Notes: generated by a model from the letters alone, not told the origin. Positions 6,445-13,671 are shown, counted from the first letter of the stretch. The stretch: DNA of 18,315 bases from Hyphomonadaceae bacterium UBA4763 (GCA_002403455.1 DHHV01000123.1:1170-19484); one strand, 5' to 3'. Numbers and translations are program-made.

Positions 6445-7380
6445 ATGCAAAATGACGCCTTAAATCGCGCTGCGGCGCGCGCTTTTTTGCTGGAAGATCG
6501 CGCCGTTTTAGAGATTTCTGGGCCCGATTCGCGCGATTTCTTGCAGAATATCGTCACCAATGACATGCGAAAAGCGCTCGCAGACCGCGCCCTTTACAGC
6601 GCTTTATTGACCCCGCAGGGCAAGTTTTTGGCTGATTTCTTCGTGGTTCTGGCCGGCGAAGACCGCTTTTTGCTCGATTGTCGGGCCGATTTGGGCGAGG
6701 CGATCGCCGCCAGTTTGCGTCGTTATGTGCTGCGCGCTGACGTCGAAATCGGCGGATTGAGCCCTGATTTGGCGGTGGCGGCGCTGCTAGATCCGCATGA
6801 AATGCTCGCGCCCGGCGCGATGATCGAGGCGTTTGACGGCCTCCTCTTCGCTGATCCGCGTCATGCGGGCCTCGGTGGGCGGCTGATCGCCGCCAAAATC
6901 GGTTTGCCCGAGCGGCTGGCGGCGGCGGCTTACGCGCCCGGAACGGCCAAGGATTATCTTCAGCGCCGATTGGAACTCGGGATTGGCGAAGGCGGCGTCG
7001 ATCTTCTGGTCAATGACGATTACCCGATCGAAGGCGGCTTGATTGAATTGGGCGGGCTCGACCTCAAAAAGGGCTGTTTTGTCGGTCAAGAAGTCGCCAG
7101 CCGCATGAAACGCAAAAGCGGGGTGCGCAAAAAGCTCTGTCCGTTGCGATGCGACGGACCGGTTTTGGCCGCCGGCGCGCCGGTCTACCTGGGCGATGTG
7201 CCGGTTGGCGAGGTGCGCAGCGCGATGCCCGGCCGGGCGTTGGCGCTGATCCGCTTTGACCGCCTGGGCGCGATCGGCGGACCGGCGTTGCGCGATTTGG
7301 CGCTGACGGTCGCGGACCGCACAGCGTCTCTCGACCCGCCCGATTGGCTGGATTTGCCGACCGCCGAGCCCACCGCTTAA
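6445..7380 (+). CDS. ygfZ: YgfZ/GcvT-family folate-binding protein (CAF17-like, Fe-S/tRNA modification factor)
   Basis: 311 residues. YgfZ proteins are folate-dependent factors that support particular iron-sulfur enzymes, including the tRNA-thiomethylating MiaB in E. coli. The GcvT-like fold appears as an N-terminal segment AVLEISGPDSRDFLQNIVTND, then LLTPQGKFLADFFV. The diagnostic motif KGCFVGQE lies at residues 209-216 with the family cysteine Cys211. A C-terminal barrel-like part (PVYLGDVPVGEVRS) follows. Start choice is uncertain: a TTG at 6433 and the ATG at 6445 are both in frame and neither has a good ribosome site. I prefer the ATG. It is divergent from pyrC, an adjacency also seen in other alphaproteobacteria as I recall. 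The 117 bp to enolase show no clear terminator. Confidence 0.88.
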   Translation: MQNDALNRAAARAFLLEDRAVLEISGPDSRDFLQNIVTNDMRKALADRALYSALLTPQGKFLADFFVVLAGEDRFLLDCRADLGEAIAASLRRYVLRADVEIGGLSPDLAVAALLDPHEMLAPGAMIEAFDGLLFADPRHAGLGGRLIAAKIGLPERLAAAAYAPGTAKDYLQRRLELGIGEGGVDLLVNDDYPIEGGLIELGGLDLKKGCFVGQEVASRMKRKSGVRKKLCPLRCDGPVLAAGAPVYLGDVPVGEVRSAMPGRALALIRFDRLGAIGGPALRDLALTVADRTASLDPPDWLDLPTAEPTA

Positions 7381-7497
7381 CCGAAACGCCAATCGCCGGT
7401 TCCGAATCCGCCAAAGCTGGGCTATGGGCGGGCCTGGTTCACGCTATCGGGCGTTCGCGCGCCCTTCCCGCCCCTTTTTTGTAAGGAAAAATCCCTC

Positions 7498-8793
7498 ATG
7501 AGCGCCATTCTCGCCGTCACCGCCCGCGAAATCCTCGATAGCCGCGGCAATCCGACGGTGGAAGCCGAAGTGCTGCTTGAAGACGGCGCGATGGGCCGCG
7601 CCGCGGTCCCCTCGGGCGCCTCTACCGGCGCGCATGAGGCGCATGAGCTGCGCGATGGCGACGCGACGCGCTATAACGGCAAAGGCGTCTTGAAAGCGGT
7701 CGACGCGATCAACACCGAGATCCACCAGGCGTTGGCCGAACTCGACGCCACCGAGCAGACCCGCATCGATGAAATCTTGATCGACCTCGACGGCACGCCG
7801 AACAAGAGCCGGCTGGGAGCCAATGCGCTGCTGGCGGTGTCGCTGGCCAACGCCAAGGCCGCCAGCCAATCGATCGGCCTGCCGCTTTATCGCTATTTGG
7901 GCGGGGTGAGCGCGCGCGTGCTGCCAACGCCGATGATGAATATCATCAATGGCGGCGCTCATGCTGATAATGCGATCGACATCCAAGAATTCATGATCAT
8001 GCCGGTTGGCGCTGAGACCTTTCGCGACGGCTTGCGGATGGGCGTTGAGGTGTTTCACGCGCTGAAACGCCGCCTCGTCAAGGCTGGCCATTCCACCAAT
8101 GTCGGCGATGAGGGCGGCTTTGCGCCGAATTTGAAATCGGCCGACGAAGCGCTGGATTTCATTATGCACGCGATCGCCGATGCCGGTTATGAGCCGGGCG
8201 CTGATATCGTGCTGGCGCTCGATTGCGCGGCGACCGAGTTTTTCCGCGAGGGCCGTTATGAGCTGAACGGCGAGGGGCGGATTTTCAACGCCCAGCAAAT
8301 GACCAGCTATCTGGAAAATTTGTGCGCCAAATTCCCGATCGTGTCGATCGAGGACGGCATGGCCGAAGATGATTGGGAGGGCTGGGAGCAATTGAGCGGA
8401 ACGCTCGGCGATCGCATCCAATTGGTCGGCGATGATTTGTTCGTCACCAATGCCGAGCGCTTGGTGCAAGGGATCGAGCGCGGCTGCGCCAATGCGGTGC
8501 TCGTAAAGGTCAACCAGATTGGCACGTTGTCGGAGACGCTCGATACGGTCAATTTGGCGCATCGCTCGGGCTATGGCGCGGTGATGTCGCATCGCTCCGG
8601 CGAGACCGAGGATTCCACCATCGCCGACCTCGCCGTCGCCGCCAATTGCGGGATGATCAAAACCGGCTCGGCCAGCCGCTCGGATCGCATGGCGAAATAT
8701 AATCAATTGCTGCGCATCGAAGAGGAATTGGACGACCAAGCGGTCTATGCCGGCTGGGAAGCCATCCGCGCCGCCTTCGCGCGCGAGGAATAA
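7498..8793 (+). CDS. eno: Enolase (phosphopyruvate hydratase)
   Basis: 431 residues, full family length. It interconverts 2-phosphoglycerate and phosphoenolpyruvate in glycolysis and can also be part of the RNA degradosome. Conserved motifs in order: ILDSRGNPTVE, SGASTGAHEAHELRDGD, GGAHADN, IQEFMIMPVGA, GDEGGFAPN, LDCAATEFF and IEDGMAEDDW (Mg-binding Asp/Glu). They continue with GDDLFVTN, LVKVNQIGTLSETL (catalytic Lys), SHRSGETEDSTIADL, and KTGSASRSDRMAKYNQLLRIEEEL. The ATG at 7498 is preceded by AAGGA about ten bases upstream. In many alphaproteobacteria eno is followed by the ftsB-like gene and the PDH operon. Here a 1.5-kb accessory segment beginning 7 bp after the stop codon separates them. 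No terminator is visible after eno. Confidence 0.97.
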   Translation: MSAILAVTAREILDSRGNPTVEAEVLLEDGAMGRAAVPSGASTGAHEAHELRDGDATRYNGKGVLKAVDAINTEIHQALAELDATEQTRIDEILIDLDGTPNKSRLGANALLAVSLANAKAASQSIGLPLYRYLGGVSARVLPTPMMNIINGGAHADNAIDIQEFMIMPVGAETFRDGLRMGVEVFHALKRRLVKAGHSTNVGDEGGFAPNLKSADEALDFIMHAIADAGYEPGADIVLALDCAATEFFREGRYELNGEGRIFNAQQMTSYLENLCAKFPIVSIEDGMAEDDWEGWEQLSGTLGDRIQLVGDDLFVTNAERLVQGIERGCANAVLVKVNQIGTLSETLDTVNLAHRSGYGAVMSHRSGETEDSTIADLAVAANCGMIKTGSASRSDRMAKYNQLLRIEEELDDQAVYAGWEAIRAAFAREE

Positions 8794-8800
8794 AGGCGGA

Positions 8801-9150
8801 TCAATTGGGCGTCGCGGGCCTGGCGAGGTCCTTGCGCGCAATCCTCACGCCGCGCAGGCGCAGTTCCTGCTCCACGCGCGAGGCGCCATTGCAGGGGATA
8901 GAGGGAGCGCGTGGTCCAGGATGGCGGTTTCGATCTCAGCGGCGACGCGGTTGGGCTGGGGGCCCTTGGCGTCGGGCAGCCGGTCGATCAGTCCTTCGGC
9001 GCCACAGGTGTGGAGGTGGCTCCTAATCTCGGAAAACCGCCGGCGCGAATAGCCCATGACCTTGCCGGCCTGGCGGACGTTGGATAATTCTGACGCAAGT
9101 TCGAGCAGTGAGAGCTTGCCGGACGCTATTTCATCAATAGTGGGCGCTGG
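8801..9150 (-). pseudogene. Degenerate IS481-like transposase fragment (N-terminal HTH region)
   Basis: Read leftward from about 9150, the frame gives GKLSLLELASELSNV, then QAGKVMGYSRRRFSEIR, CGAEGLIDRLP and NRVAAEIETAILDHAL. This is the helix-turn-helix N-terminal region of transposases whose family pattern runs 'KLS-LELA-LGNV-ACRVMGYSR' and 'PNRV-EI'. Near 8885-8895 the frame breaks. The expected continuation (GASRVEQELRLRGVRIARKDLA) appears in another frame and stops at the TGA at 8803-8801. The integrase/DDE catalytic domain is missing altogether. So it is both frameshifted and truncated, and cannot make a working transposase. The rightward (5') part has no recognisable start, and terminal inverted repeats were not identified. 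It marks a past insertion immediately downstream of enolase. Confidence 0.75.
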
Positions 9151-9285
9151 GCTGCTCCGGTTCAGATTGGGGGAGCGTCTGGCGACGCCATTAAACCCAC
9201 TCCAAAGCGGTCCGCTCCCGGTTCTGTCGACGGCCTCAGTAAGGCGATTGCGATCTCAGGACAATTTGCGGCCCGGCCCCGAGCA

Positions 9286-9729
9286 TCAAGCCTGACCAAT
9301 CGAGGCCGCCGCAAGCGCCAAATCCTGGATCGCCGCCGCCACATCCTTGCGCGGGCTTTGCAACGCTTTGCGGTGTAGTCGCTGATCTGTTGTGACGAAG
9401 GCGCACCCTTTGTCCAAAGCCAGCAGAATATAAAAGCAATCATAGGCCGGATGATCTAGGTCTATTGACATGGCGGTGGCGCGAAGGAGCTGAGAGCCCA
9501 TTGGGACAAGCTCGATATCGGCTCGCTCTAACAAATGCGCGGCTGCTGATGCTTCGCCGGCTGTGAGTTGGCCAAGTTTATGCTTTTTCCACAAAATGTT
9601 GGCGCATTCAGGGATGAAGAGATCGGGCGCCGACAATTTGGCTTGACGCAACGCCAAAGCCGCCGCCGTACCGGTTTCTTCCACCACCCATTTGACGGCG
9701 ATGCTGGCGTCGATGACGAATTCTGTCAC
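9286..9729 (-). CDS. vapC: PIN-domain toxin, VapC family
   Basis: 147 residues starting at GTG 9729, which overlaps the antitoxin stop as GTGA (9726-9729), so translation is probably coupled. PIN-domain ribonuclease toxins cleave RNA, in several studied cases tRNA or rRNA. The four acidic positions expected for metal binding are present: Asp7 (FVIDASIAVKW), Glu41 (PECANILW), Asp97 (HPAYDCFY) and Asp115 (FVTTDQRL). The domain is full length, so the toxin looks intact. Its C terminus faces the broken transposase remnant, which suggests both belong to an accessory insertion between enolase and ftsB. The RNA target cannot be read from the sequence. Confidence 0.88.
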   Translation of the reverse strand: MTEFVIDASIAVKWVVEETGTAAALALRQAKLSAPDLFIPECANILWKKHKLGQLTAGEASAAAHLLERADIELVPMGSQLLRATAMSIDLDHPAYDCFYILLALDKGCAFVTTDQRLHRKALQSPRKDVAAAIQDLALAAASIGQA

Positions 9730-9965
9730 CGCTCATCGCGTCCTTCGCGAAGAAGCTCTTCTGCGGGAGTGTGTTCGCGCGCGGCGGTGAGCTTGCGCAA
9801 TTGCGCGGCAAGTTCGTCGAACGAGCTTTCAGGCTCGACACTCAACGCCTGACGCAAGATTTCGCGGTGCTCTGCCTCGGCCGAGCGGCCATGTCGTGCG
9901 GCGCGGCGGTTGAGGCGCGCGACGAGATCATCGTCAAGATTACGGACATGCAGGTTGGTCGGCAT
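9726..9965 (-). CDS. vapB: FitA/VapB-like ribbon-helix-helix antitoxin
   Basis: 79 residues. The N-terminal half (NLHVRNLDDDLVARLNRRAARHGRSAEAEHREILRQAL) matches the FitA-type ribbon-helix-helix pattern 'IRNL-D----L--RAA-HGRS-EAE-R-IL', a DNA-binding fold that dimerises and represses its own operon. The acidic/basic C-terminal tail (about 48-79, SFDELAAQLRKL onward) would wrap the PIN toxin. It lies upstream of vapC with a 4-bp overlap, the standard antitoxin-first order. A candidate promoter (10036-10009) and flanking inverted repeats (9992-10061) lie just upstream. No strong ribosome site precedes the ATG at 9965. The order, overlap and fold make the toxin-antitoxin assignment secure, although the exact subfamily is by eye. 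Confidence 0.87.
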   Translation of the reverse strand: MPTNLHVRNLDDDLVARLNRRAARHGRSAEAEHREILRQALSVEPESSFDELAAQLRKLTAAREHTPAEELLREGRDER

Positions 9966-9991
9966 GATAATGTCTCTGCGTTCGCTTGGCG

Positions 9992-10061
9992 GATCGGGTG
10001 GTTGTCACTAATAACGTCAGAACCCAGCGAAGCCAATTACCTATATCCGGGCGACCCGATC
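9992..10061. repeat. 8-bp inverted repeats flanking the presumed vapB promoter
   Basis: GATCGGGT at 9992-9999 and ACCCGATC at 10054-10061 are exact inverted copies separated by 54 bp, bracketing the candidate vapBC promoter. Ribbon-helix-helix antitoxins commonly bind paired repeats near their own promoter, so these could be operator half-sites. An 8-bp match could also arise by chance. Confidence 0.3.
10009..10036 (-). promoter_or_regulatory. Candidate promoter for vapBC
   Basis: On the minus strand TTGGCT (10036-10031), a 16-bp spacer and TTATTA (10014-10009) give a plausible sigma70-like promoter about 45 bp upstream of the vapB ATG. Match by eye; autoregulation by VapB is expected from the family. 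Confidence 0.3.
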
Positions 10062-10361
10062 GCGTGAACATCCTCCGTGATTTGAGAATGGGCCCGGCGC
10101 GAGGCGATATCCACTCCTGGCATCGTTATCCGGTCAGCTGGGGCCACCCAGCAGCTTCGCCGGTTCATCAGTGAGAATATCAAGATCGTCCGCTCCATCC
10201 ATGGGCGGCGCGATCTCGATGGCCCTTTTTGACCTTTCGCGCCCCGAGGTCTTGCAGCGGCCGCGCCCACCAATCCCGCTCAATGATCCCCCGGCCATTA
10301 ACCCCGCCCTTACCTTCAGCGCGGCTAGATAGGCCCCACAACCGGAGCGATAACGCAACGC
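10062..10361. other. Stretch without a recognisable gene
   Basis: No ORF on either strand resembles a known family. The only coding-like stretch is on the minus strand ending at 10134: a frame giving ...KRAIEIAPPMDGADDLDILTD and then EPAKLLGGPS before the stop. An in-frame ATG near 10300 would make it about 54 residues. It may be the decayed tail of a mobile-element or accessory gene, or chance. Together with the transposase remnant and vapBC it makes up the accessory segment between enolase and the ftsB-like gene. The promoter of the ftsB-like gene should lie at its right end, but I see no convincing boxes. Confidence 0.35.
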
Positions 10362-10673
10362 ATGAAGGTAAAATGGACGGCGGTCATCATCGCGCTGGGA
10401 GCAATCCTTTATCTTTCGGCGCAGGCCTTTACGGGCGCGGATGGATTGGGCGTTTGGGTGCGCGTCCAGCAGCGCGAAGCGGCCTTGCAATCGCGCAAAG
10501 CGGACTTGCAGGCGCGGCAAGAGGCGCTGTTGGCGGAAATTGAGCGGCTGCGCCCAGACAGTCTTGACCTCGATTATGTCGAGAGCATCGCCCGTGCGCA
10601 ATTAGGATTGGTGCGGCCCGAAGAGGCGTTAGTGCCTCTGCCGCAGGCAATTCCTGGTCCAACCGATAAATAA
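10362..10673 (+). CDS. ftsB: FtsB/DivIC-type septum formation initiator
   Basis: 103 residues: a short cytoplasmic start, one membrane helix (about 5-24, WTAVIIALGAILYLSAQAF), a periplasmic coiled coil (about 34-65, REAALQSRKADLQARQEALLAEIERL), then the family's short C-terminal segment LDLDYVESIARAQLGLVRPEE. FtsB/DivIC proteins join FtsL and FtsQ in the division complex. The position just upstream of pdhA is the typical alphaproteobacterial location and supports the call. The ATG at 10362 gives the usual length. GGAG lies 14 bases upstream, which is far, so the ribosome site is weak. The 150 bp before pdhA contain two hairpins and a candidate promoter, so it need not be co-transcribed with the PDH genes. 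Confidence 0.82.
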   Translation: MKVKWTAVIIALGAILYLSAQAFTGADGLGVWVRVQQREAALQSRKADLQARQEALLAEIERLRPDSLDLDYVESIARAQLGLVRPEEALVPLPQAIPGPTDK

Positions 10674-10706
10674 TCGCCGCTCGTAATCTTCGCGCATGCA
10701 GCATTT

Positions 10707-10746
10707 CCGCTGCGTCAGCGGTGGAGCCCGATCTTGGGCTTGTTTA
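10707..10746 (+). terminator. Tandem hairpins between ftsB and pdhA, possible weak terminator
   Basis: CCGCTG/CAGCGG (10707-10712/10716-10721) is a perfect 6-bp stem. It is followed at once by AGCCC/GGGCT (10725-10729/10736-10740) and a short T-rich run (TTGTTT). The second stem is short and the T-run is interrupted, so termination would be partial at best. They may separate ftsB transcription from pdhA. Confidence 0.3.
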
Positions 10747-10781
10747 CGCCAGCCCCTGTCGCAACGAGCGCGTGATCCGCC

Positions 10782-10810
10782 TTGACCGGGCAGAAGGTTT
10801 GGTTTGTAAG
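10782..10810 (+). promoter_or_regulatory. Candidate promoter of the PDH operon
   Basis: TTGACC (10782-10787), an exact 17-bp spacer and TGTAAG (10805-10810) give the best sigma70-like match seen near pdhA, five of six and four of six positions. A start near 10817 would leave only about 7 nt before the ATG at 10824, but about 64 nt before the alternative ATG at 10881. If real, it therefore bears on the choice of start codon. Confidence 0.35.
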
Positions 10811-10823
10811 GCAGATCGCAAAA

Positions 10824-11876
10824 ATGAACAAGCGCGCACGGCGTCGCGCTTTGTCGATCGGGCCGGGAGCCGTTTTTCTGATGCCAGACCAAGCCGCCGC
10901 TGCGATCGGCAAAACGGACCTTCTGCGCTTTTACCGCGACATGTTGTTGATCCGCCGCTTCGAAGAACGGGCCGGCCAGCTCTACGGCATGGGGTTGATC
11001 GCCGGGTTCTGCCATCTTTATATCGGCCAAGAAGCGGTCGTCGTCGGCATGCAAGCCTGCCTTGTCGAGGGCGACCAGGTCATCACCGGCTATCGCGACC
11101 ATGGCCATATGCTGGCTTGCGGCATGGAAAGCCGCGGCGTCATGGCCGAGCTGACCGGCCGCGCCGGCGGCTATTCACGTGGCAAAGGCGGCTCGATGCA
11201 CATGTTCAGCCGCGAGAAGAATTTCTTCGGCGGCCATGGCATTGTCGGCGCGCAAGTTCCGATCGGGGCGGGGCTGGCTTTTGCAAACGCCTATTTGGGC
11301 AAGAAGAACGTCTCCTTGGCCTATTTTGGCGACGGCGCCGCCAATCAAGGCCAGGTTTATGAGGCGTTCAACATGGCGGCGCTGTGGAAGCTGCCCGTCG
11401 TGTTCATCATCGAGAACAACCAATACGCCATGGGCACCAGCGTGGCGCGCGCCTCGGCCGAGACGCATTTACATCGGCGCGGCTCTGGCTTTGGCATTCC
11501 AGGCGTTGAGGTCGACGGCATGAGCGTGCTGGCGGTGCGCGAAGCAGGCGCCAAAGCCGTTGCCCATGCCCGCAATGGCGAAGGCCCGGTTCTGCTGGAG
11601 ATGAAGACCTATCGCTATCGTGGCCATTCCATGTCTGACCCCGCCAAATATCGCACGCGCGAGGAAGTCGATGCGATGCGCGAGCAGCATGACCCGATCG
11701 AGATGCTGCGCAATATCATCCTCGACGGCGGCCACGCCAGCGAGGACGAGTTCAAAGCCATTGATCGCGAGATCAAGGACATTGTCGCCGACGCAGCGCA
11801 ATTTGCCCAAGACAGCCCGGAGCCCGATCCGGCGGAATTGTGGACCGACGTGTTGATTGAAACGGACGCCCGCTAA
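10824..11876 (+). CDS. pdhA: Pyruvate dehydrogenase E1 component, alpha subunit
   Basis: 350 residues from the ATG at 10824 (AAGG 12 bases upstream). With E1 beta it decarboxylates pyruvate using thiamine diphosphate and passes the acetyl group to lipoate on E2. Family features: FYRDMLLIRRFEERAGQLYGMG, GFCHLYIGQEAVVVG, GYRDHGH, GGYSRGKGGSMHMF, and GGHGIVGAQVPIGAGLA. The thiamine diphosphate motif runs from GDGAANQGQVYEAFNMA to IIENNQYAMGT, and the YRYRGHSMSDP loop follows. The ATG at 10881 (GGGAG 12 bases upstream) is an alternative start. The basic N-terminal tail MNKRARRRAL resembles other alphaproteobacterial PdhA tails, so I keep the longer form. The TAA stop overlaps the next ATG (TAATG at 11874-11878), coupling it to the MAPEG gene. 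Confidence 0.93.
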   Translation: MNKRARRRALSIGPGAVFLMPDQAAAAIGKTDLLRFYRDMLLIRRFEERAGQLYGMGLIAGFCHLYIGQEAVVVGMQACLVEGDQVITGYRDHGHMLACGMESRGVMAELTGRAGGYSRGKGGSMHMFSREKNFFGGHGIVGAQVPIGAGLAFANAYLGKKNVSLAYFGDGAANQGQVYEAFNMAALWKLPVVFIIENNQYAMGTSVARASAETHLHRRGSGFGIPGVEVDGMSVLAVREAGAKAVAHARNGEGPVLLEMKTYRYRGHSMSDPAKYRTREEVDAMREQHDPIEMLRNIILDGGHASEDEFKAIDREIKDIVADAAQFAQDSPEPDPAELWTDVLIETDAR

Positions 11877-12277
11877 TGAGCCTGGAACTCAGTTATCTGT
11901 CGGCCAGCGCCGCGTGGTTTTTCGTCATGGTGCTCGTGCAGGGCTTTTTCTCCAATCGGGAGCATGGCCCGAGGCGCCTGTTGGGCAATCGCGACGCGAT
12001 TATCGATCAAAGCGCGATCGTGCAGCGCGCCAAACGCGCCAATCAGAACATGATCGAGGCGATGGTAATGACCGCGCCGTTGCTGGCGATCGTCGCTTTG
12101 GCGGACCGCAGCAATGGGCTGACGGCGCTGGGCGCGCAATTGTTCTTCTTTGGCCGGGTCGCTTACGCCTTTGCTTATTGGCTGGGATTGGGGCCGATCC
12201 GCACCTTGGTGTGGCTTATCGGGCTTGCCGGCACGCTCTTGGTGTTTTCGCAAGTCGCTCCGTTTTCAGGGAATTAA
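11876..12277 (+). CDS. MAPEG-family membrane protein embedded in the PDH operon
   Basis: 133 residues with four predicted membrane helices (about 5-25, 60-77, 81-103 and 107-126). The first loop carries the family pattern RAKRANQNMIEA (51-62), where Arg and Asn-x-x-Glu positions are typical of MAPEG proteins (membrane-associated proteins in eicosanoid and glutathione metabolism). The pattern LGAQLFFFGRVAYAFAYWLGLGPIRTLVWLIGL matches their C-terminal half in two pieces (85-103, 104-117). Some MAPEG proteins are glutathione transferases or peroxidases; many bacterial ones are uncharacterised. It begins within the pdhA stop codon and ends 2 bp before pdhB, so it is surely translated from the PDH transcript. 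Why such a protein sits between the two E1 subunits is not known from family data. Function is otherwise unassigned. Confidence 0.8.
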   Translation: MSLELSYLSASAAWFFVMVLVQGFFSNREHGPRRLLGNRDAIIDQSAIVQRAKRANQNMIEAMVMTAPLLAIVALADRSNGLTALGAQLFFFGRVAYAFAYWLGLGPIRTLVWLIGLAGTLLVFSQVAPFSGN

Positions 12278-12279
12278 AT

Positions 12280-13644
12280 ATGGCGATCGACATTCTCATG
12301 CCGGCGTTGTCGCCGACGATGGAAGAAGGCACGCTCGCCAAATGGCTGGTCAAGCCGGGCGACGTGGTCAAATCCGGCCAGGTGATCGCCGAGATCGAGA
12401 CCGACAAGGCGACGATGGAAGTCGAAGCGGTCGATGAAGGCGCGGTGCTGGAATTGCTGGTGGCGGCCGGCGCGCAAGGGGTCAAGGTCAACAGCATCAT
12501 CGCGCGGCTGCAAGGCGAAGGCGGCGCGCCCGCGCCGAAGCCGGCTGGTGATGGTGGACAAAAGCCCGCGCCGGCCTCCGCCCCCGTCGCGCCGACGGCG
12601 TCGACCGCGCCGGCGCTGAGCGCTGCTCGCGCTTATGGCGCGCAATTCCCGGCCGGCGTTGAGACGGCGCCGACCACCATCCGCGACGCCTTGCGCGATG
12701 CAATGGCCGAGGAAATGCGCCGCGATCCGACGGTGTTCGTGATGGGCGAGGAAGTCGCCGAATATCAAGGCGCCTATAAGGTGACGCGCGGCCTCTTACA
12801 GGAATTTGGCGCGCGGCGGGTGGTCGACACCCCGATCACCGAACATGGCTTTGCGGGCCTGGCGGTCGGCGCAGCGTTCGGCGGCTTGCGGCCGATCGTT
12901 GAATTCATGACGATGAATTTCGCGATGCAGGCGATTGATCATCTGATCAATTCGGCCGCCAAAACGCTCTATATGTCCGGCGGGCAAATGGGCTGTCCGA
13001 TCGTGTTTCGCGGGCCGAATGCGGCGGCGGCGCGGGTCGGCGCCCAGCACAGCCAGGACTTTTCGTCCTGGTATTCCCATGTGCCGGGCCTGAAAGTGAT
13101 CGCGCCTTATGACGCGGCCGACGCAAAGGGCTTGCTGAAAGCCGCAATTCGTGATCCTAACCCCGTCGTGTTTCTTGAGCACGAGCTTCTTTATGGCGAG
13201 AGTTTTCCCGTTCCGATCGACGCCGATTGGATCGTGCCGATCGGGCAGGCCCTCGTCCGGCGCGAAGGGACGGACGTGACGATCACTGCCCATAGCCGCA
13301 TGGTCGGCTTTGCGTTGAAGGCCGCCGAGGAATTGGCCCAGGCCGGGATTTCGGCCGAAGTGGTGGATCTGCGCACGCTGCGCCCGCTCGATACCGCAAC
13401 GATCCTTGCTTCGGTGCGCAAGACCCATCGCCTCGTGACCGCCGAAGAGGGCTGGGGCCAAAGCGGGATTGGCGCAGAAATCGCCGCGCGCGTGGTGGCC
13501 GAAGCTTTTGACGACCTCGACGCCCCGCCGGCGCGGGTGTTCCAAAAAGACGTGCCGCTGCCTTACGCCGCCAATTTGGAACGGTTGTCGCTGCCGCAAG
13601 CCGCCGACATTGTCGCCGCCGCCAAAGCCGTGTGCTATAAATGA
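12280..13644 (+). CDS. pdhB: Pyruvate dehydrogenase E1 component, beta subunit with N-terminal lipoyl domain
   Basis: 454 residues from ATG 12280, chosen because AGGGA lies seven bases upstream and the lipoyl domain begins at once; the frame is open further upstream but overlaps the MAPEG gene. Residues 1-80 are a lipoyl domain (ILMPALSPTMEEGTLAKW, then EIETDKATMEVE with lipoyl Lys43). Residues about 81-125 are an Ala/Pro/Thr-rich swinging linker. The rest is the E1 beta fold: VMGEEVAEYQGAYKVTRGL, DTPITEHGFAGLAVGAA, EFMTMNFAMQAIDHLINSA, then AGISAEVVDLRTLRPLD. Lipoyl domains on E1 beta are known from alphaproteobacteria such as Sinorhizobium and Zymomonas, where the complex thus has lipoate on both E1 and E2. 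The domain is about three-quarters identical to that of PdhC by hand comparison. Confidence 0.95.
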   Translation: MAIDILMPALSPTMEEGTLAKWLVKPGDVVKSGQVIAEIETDKATMEVEAVDEGAVLELLVAAGAQGVKVNSIIARLQGEGGAPAPKPAGDGGQKPAPASAPVAPTASTAPALSAARAYGAQFPAGVETAPTTIRDALRDAMAEEMRRDPTVFVMGEEVAEYQGAYKVTRGLLQEFGARRVVDTPITEHGFAGLAVGAAFGGLRPIVEFMTMNFAMQAIDHLINSAAKTLYMSGGQMGCPIVFRGPNAAAARVGAQHSQDFSSWYSHVPGLKVIAPYDAADAKGLLKAAIRDPNPVVFLEHELLYGESFPVPIDADWIVPIGQALVRREGTDVTITAHSRMVGFALKAAEELAQAGISAEVVDLRTLRPLDTATILASVRKTHRLVTAEEGWGQSGIGAEIAARVVAEAFDDLDAPPARVFQKDVPLPYAANLERLSLPQAADIVAAAKAVCYK

Positions 13645-13671
13645 CCGCCAATCACCAATAGGGCGGACCCG

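Noticed and set aside
7449..7480. GGGCG/CGCCC hairpin and T6 run before enolase, considered as terminator or attenuator
   Set aside because: The T-run starts ten bases after the stem, too far for an intrinsic terminator.
7444..8841. 465-residue open frame on the minus strand opposite enolase
   Set aside because: It is the antisense shadow of a certain enolase gene; the composition is typical of GC-rich antisense frames and no family motif is present.
9056..9295. 79-residue plus-strand frame opposite the transposase remnant
   Set aside because: No start signal or family match; the minus strand carries clear transposase residues.
11857..12279. 141-residue upstream extension of the pdhB frame
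   Set aside because: It overlaps the MAPEG gene entirely in another frame; the ATG at 12280 has a good ribosome site and begins the lipoyl domain.
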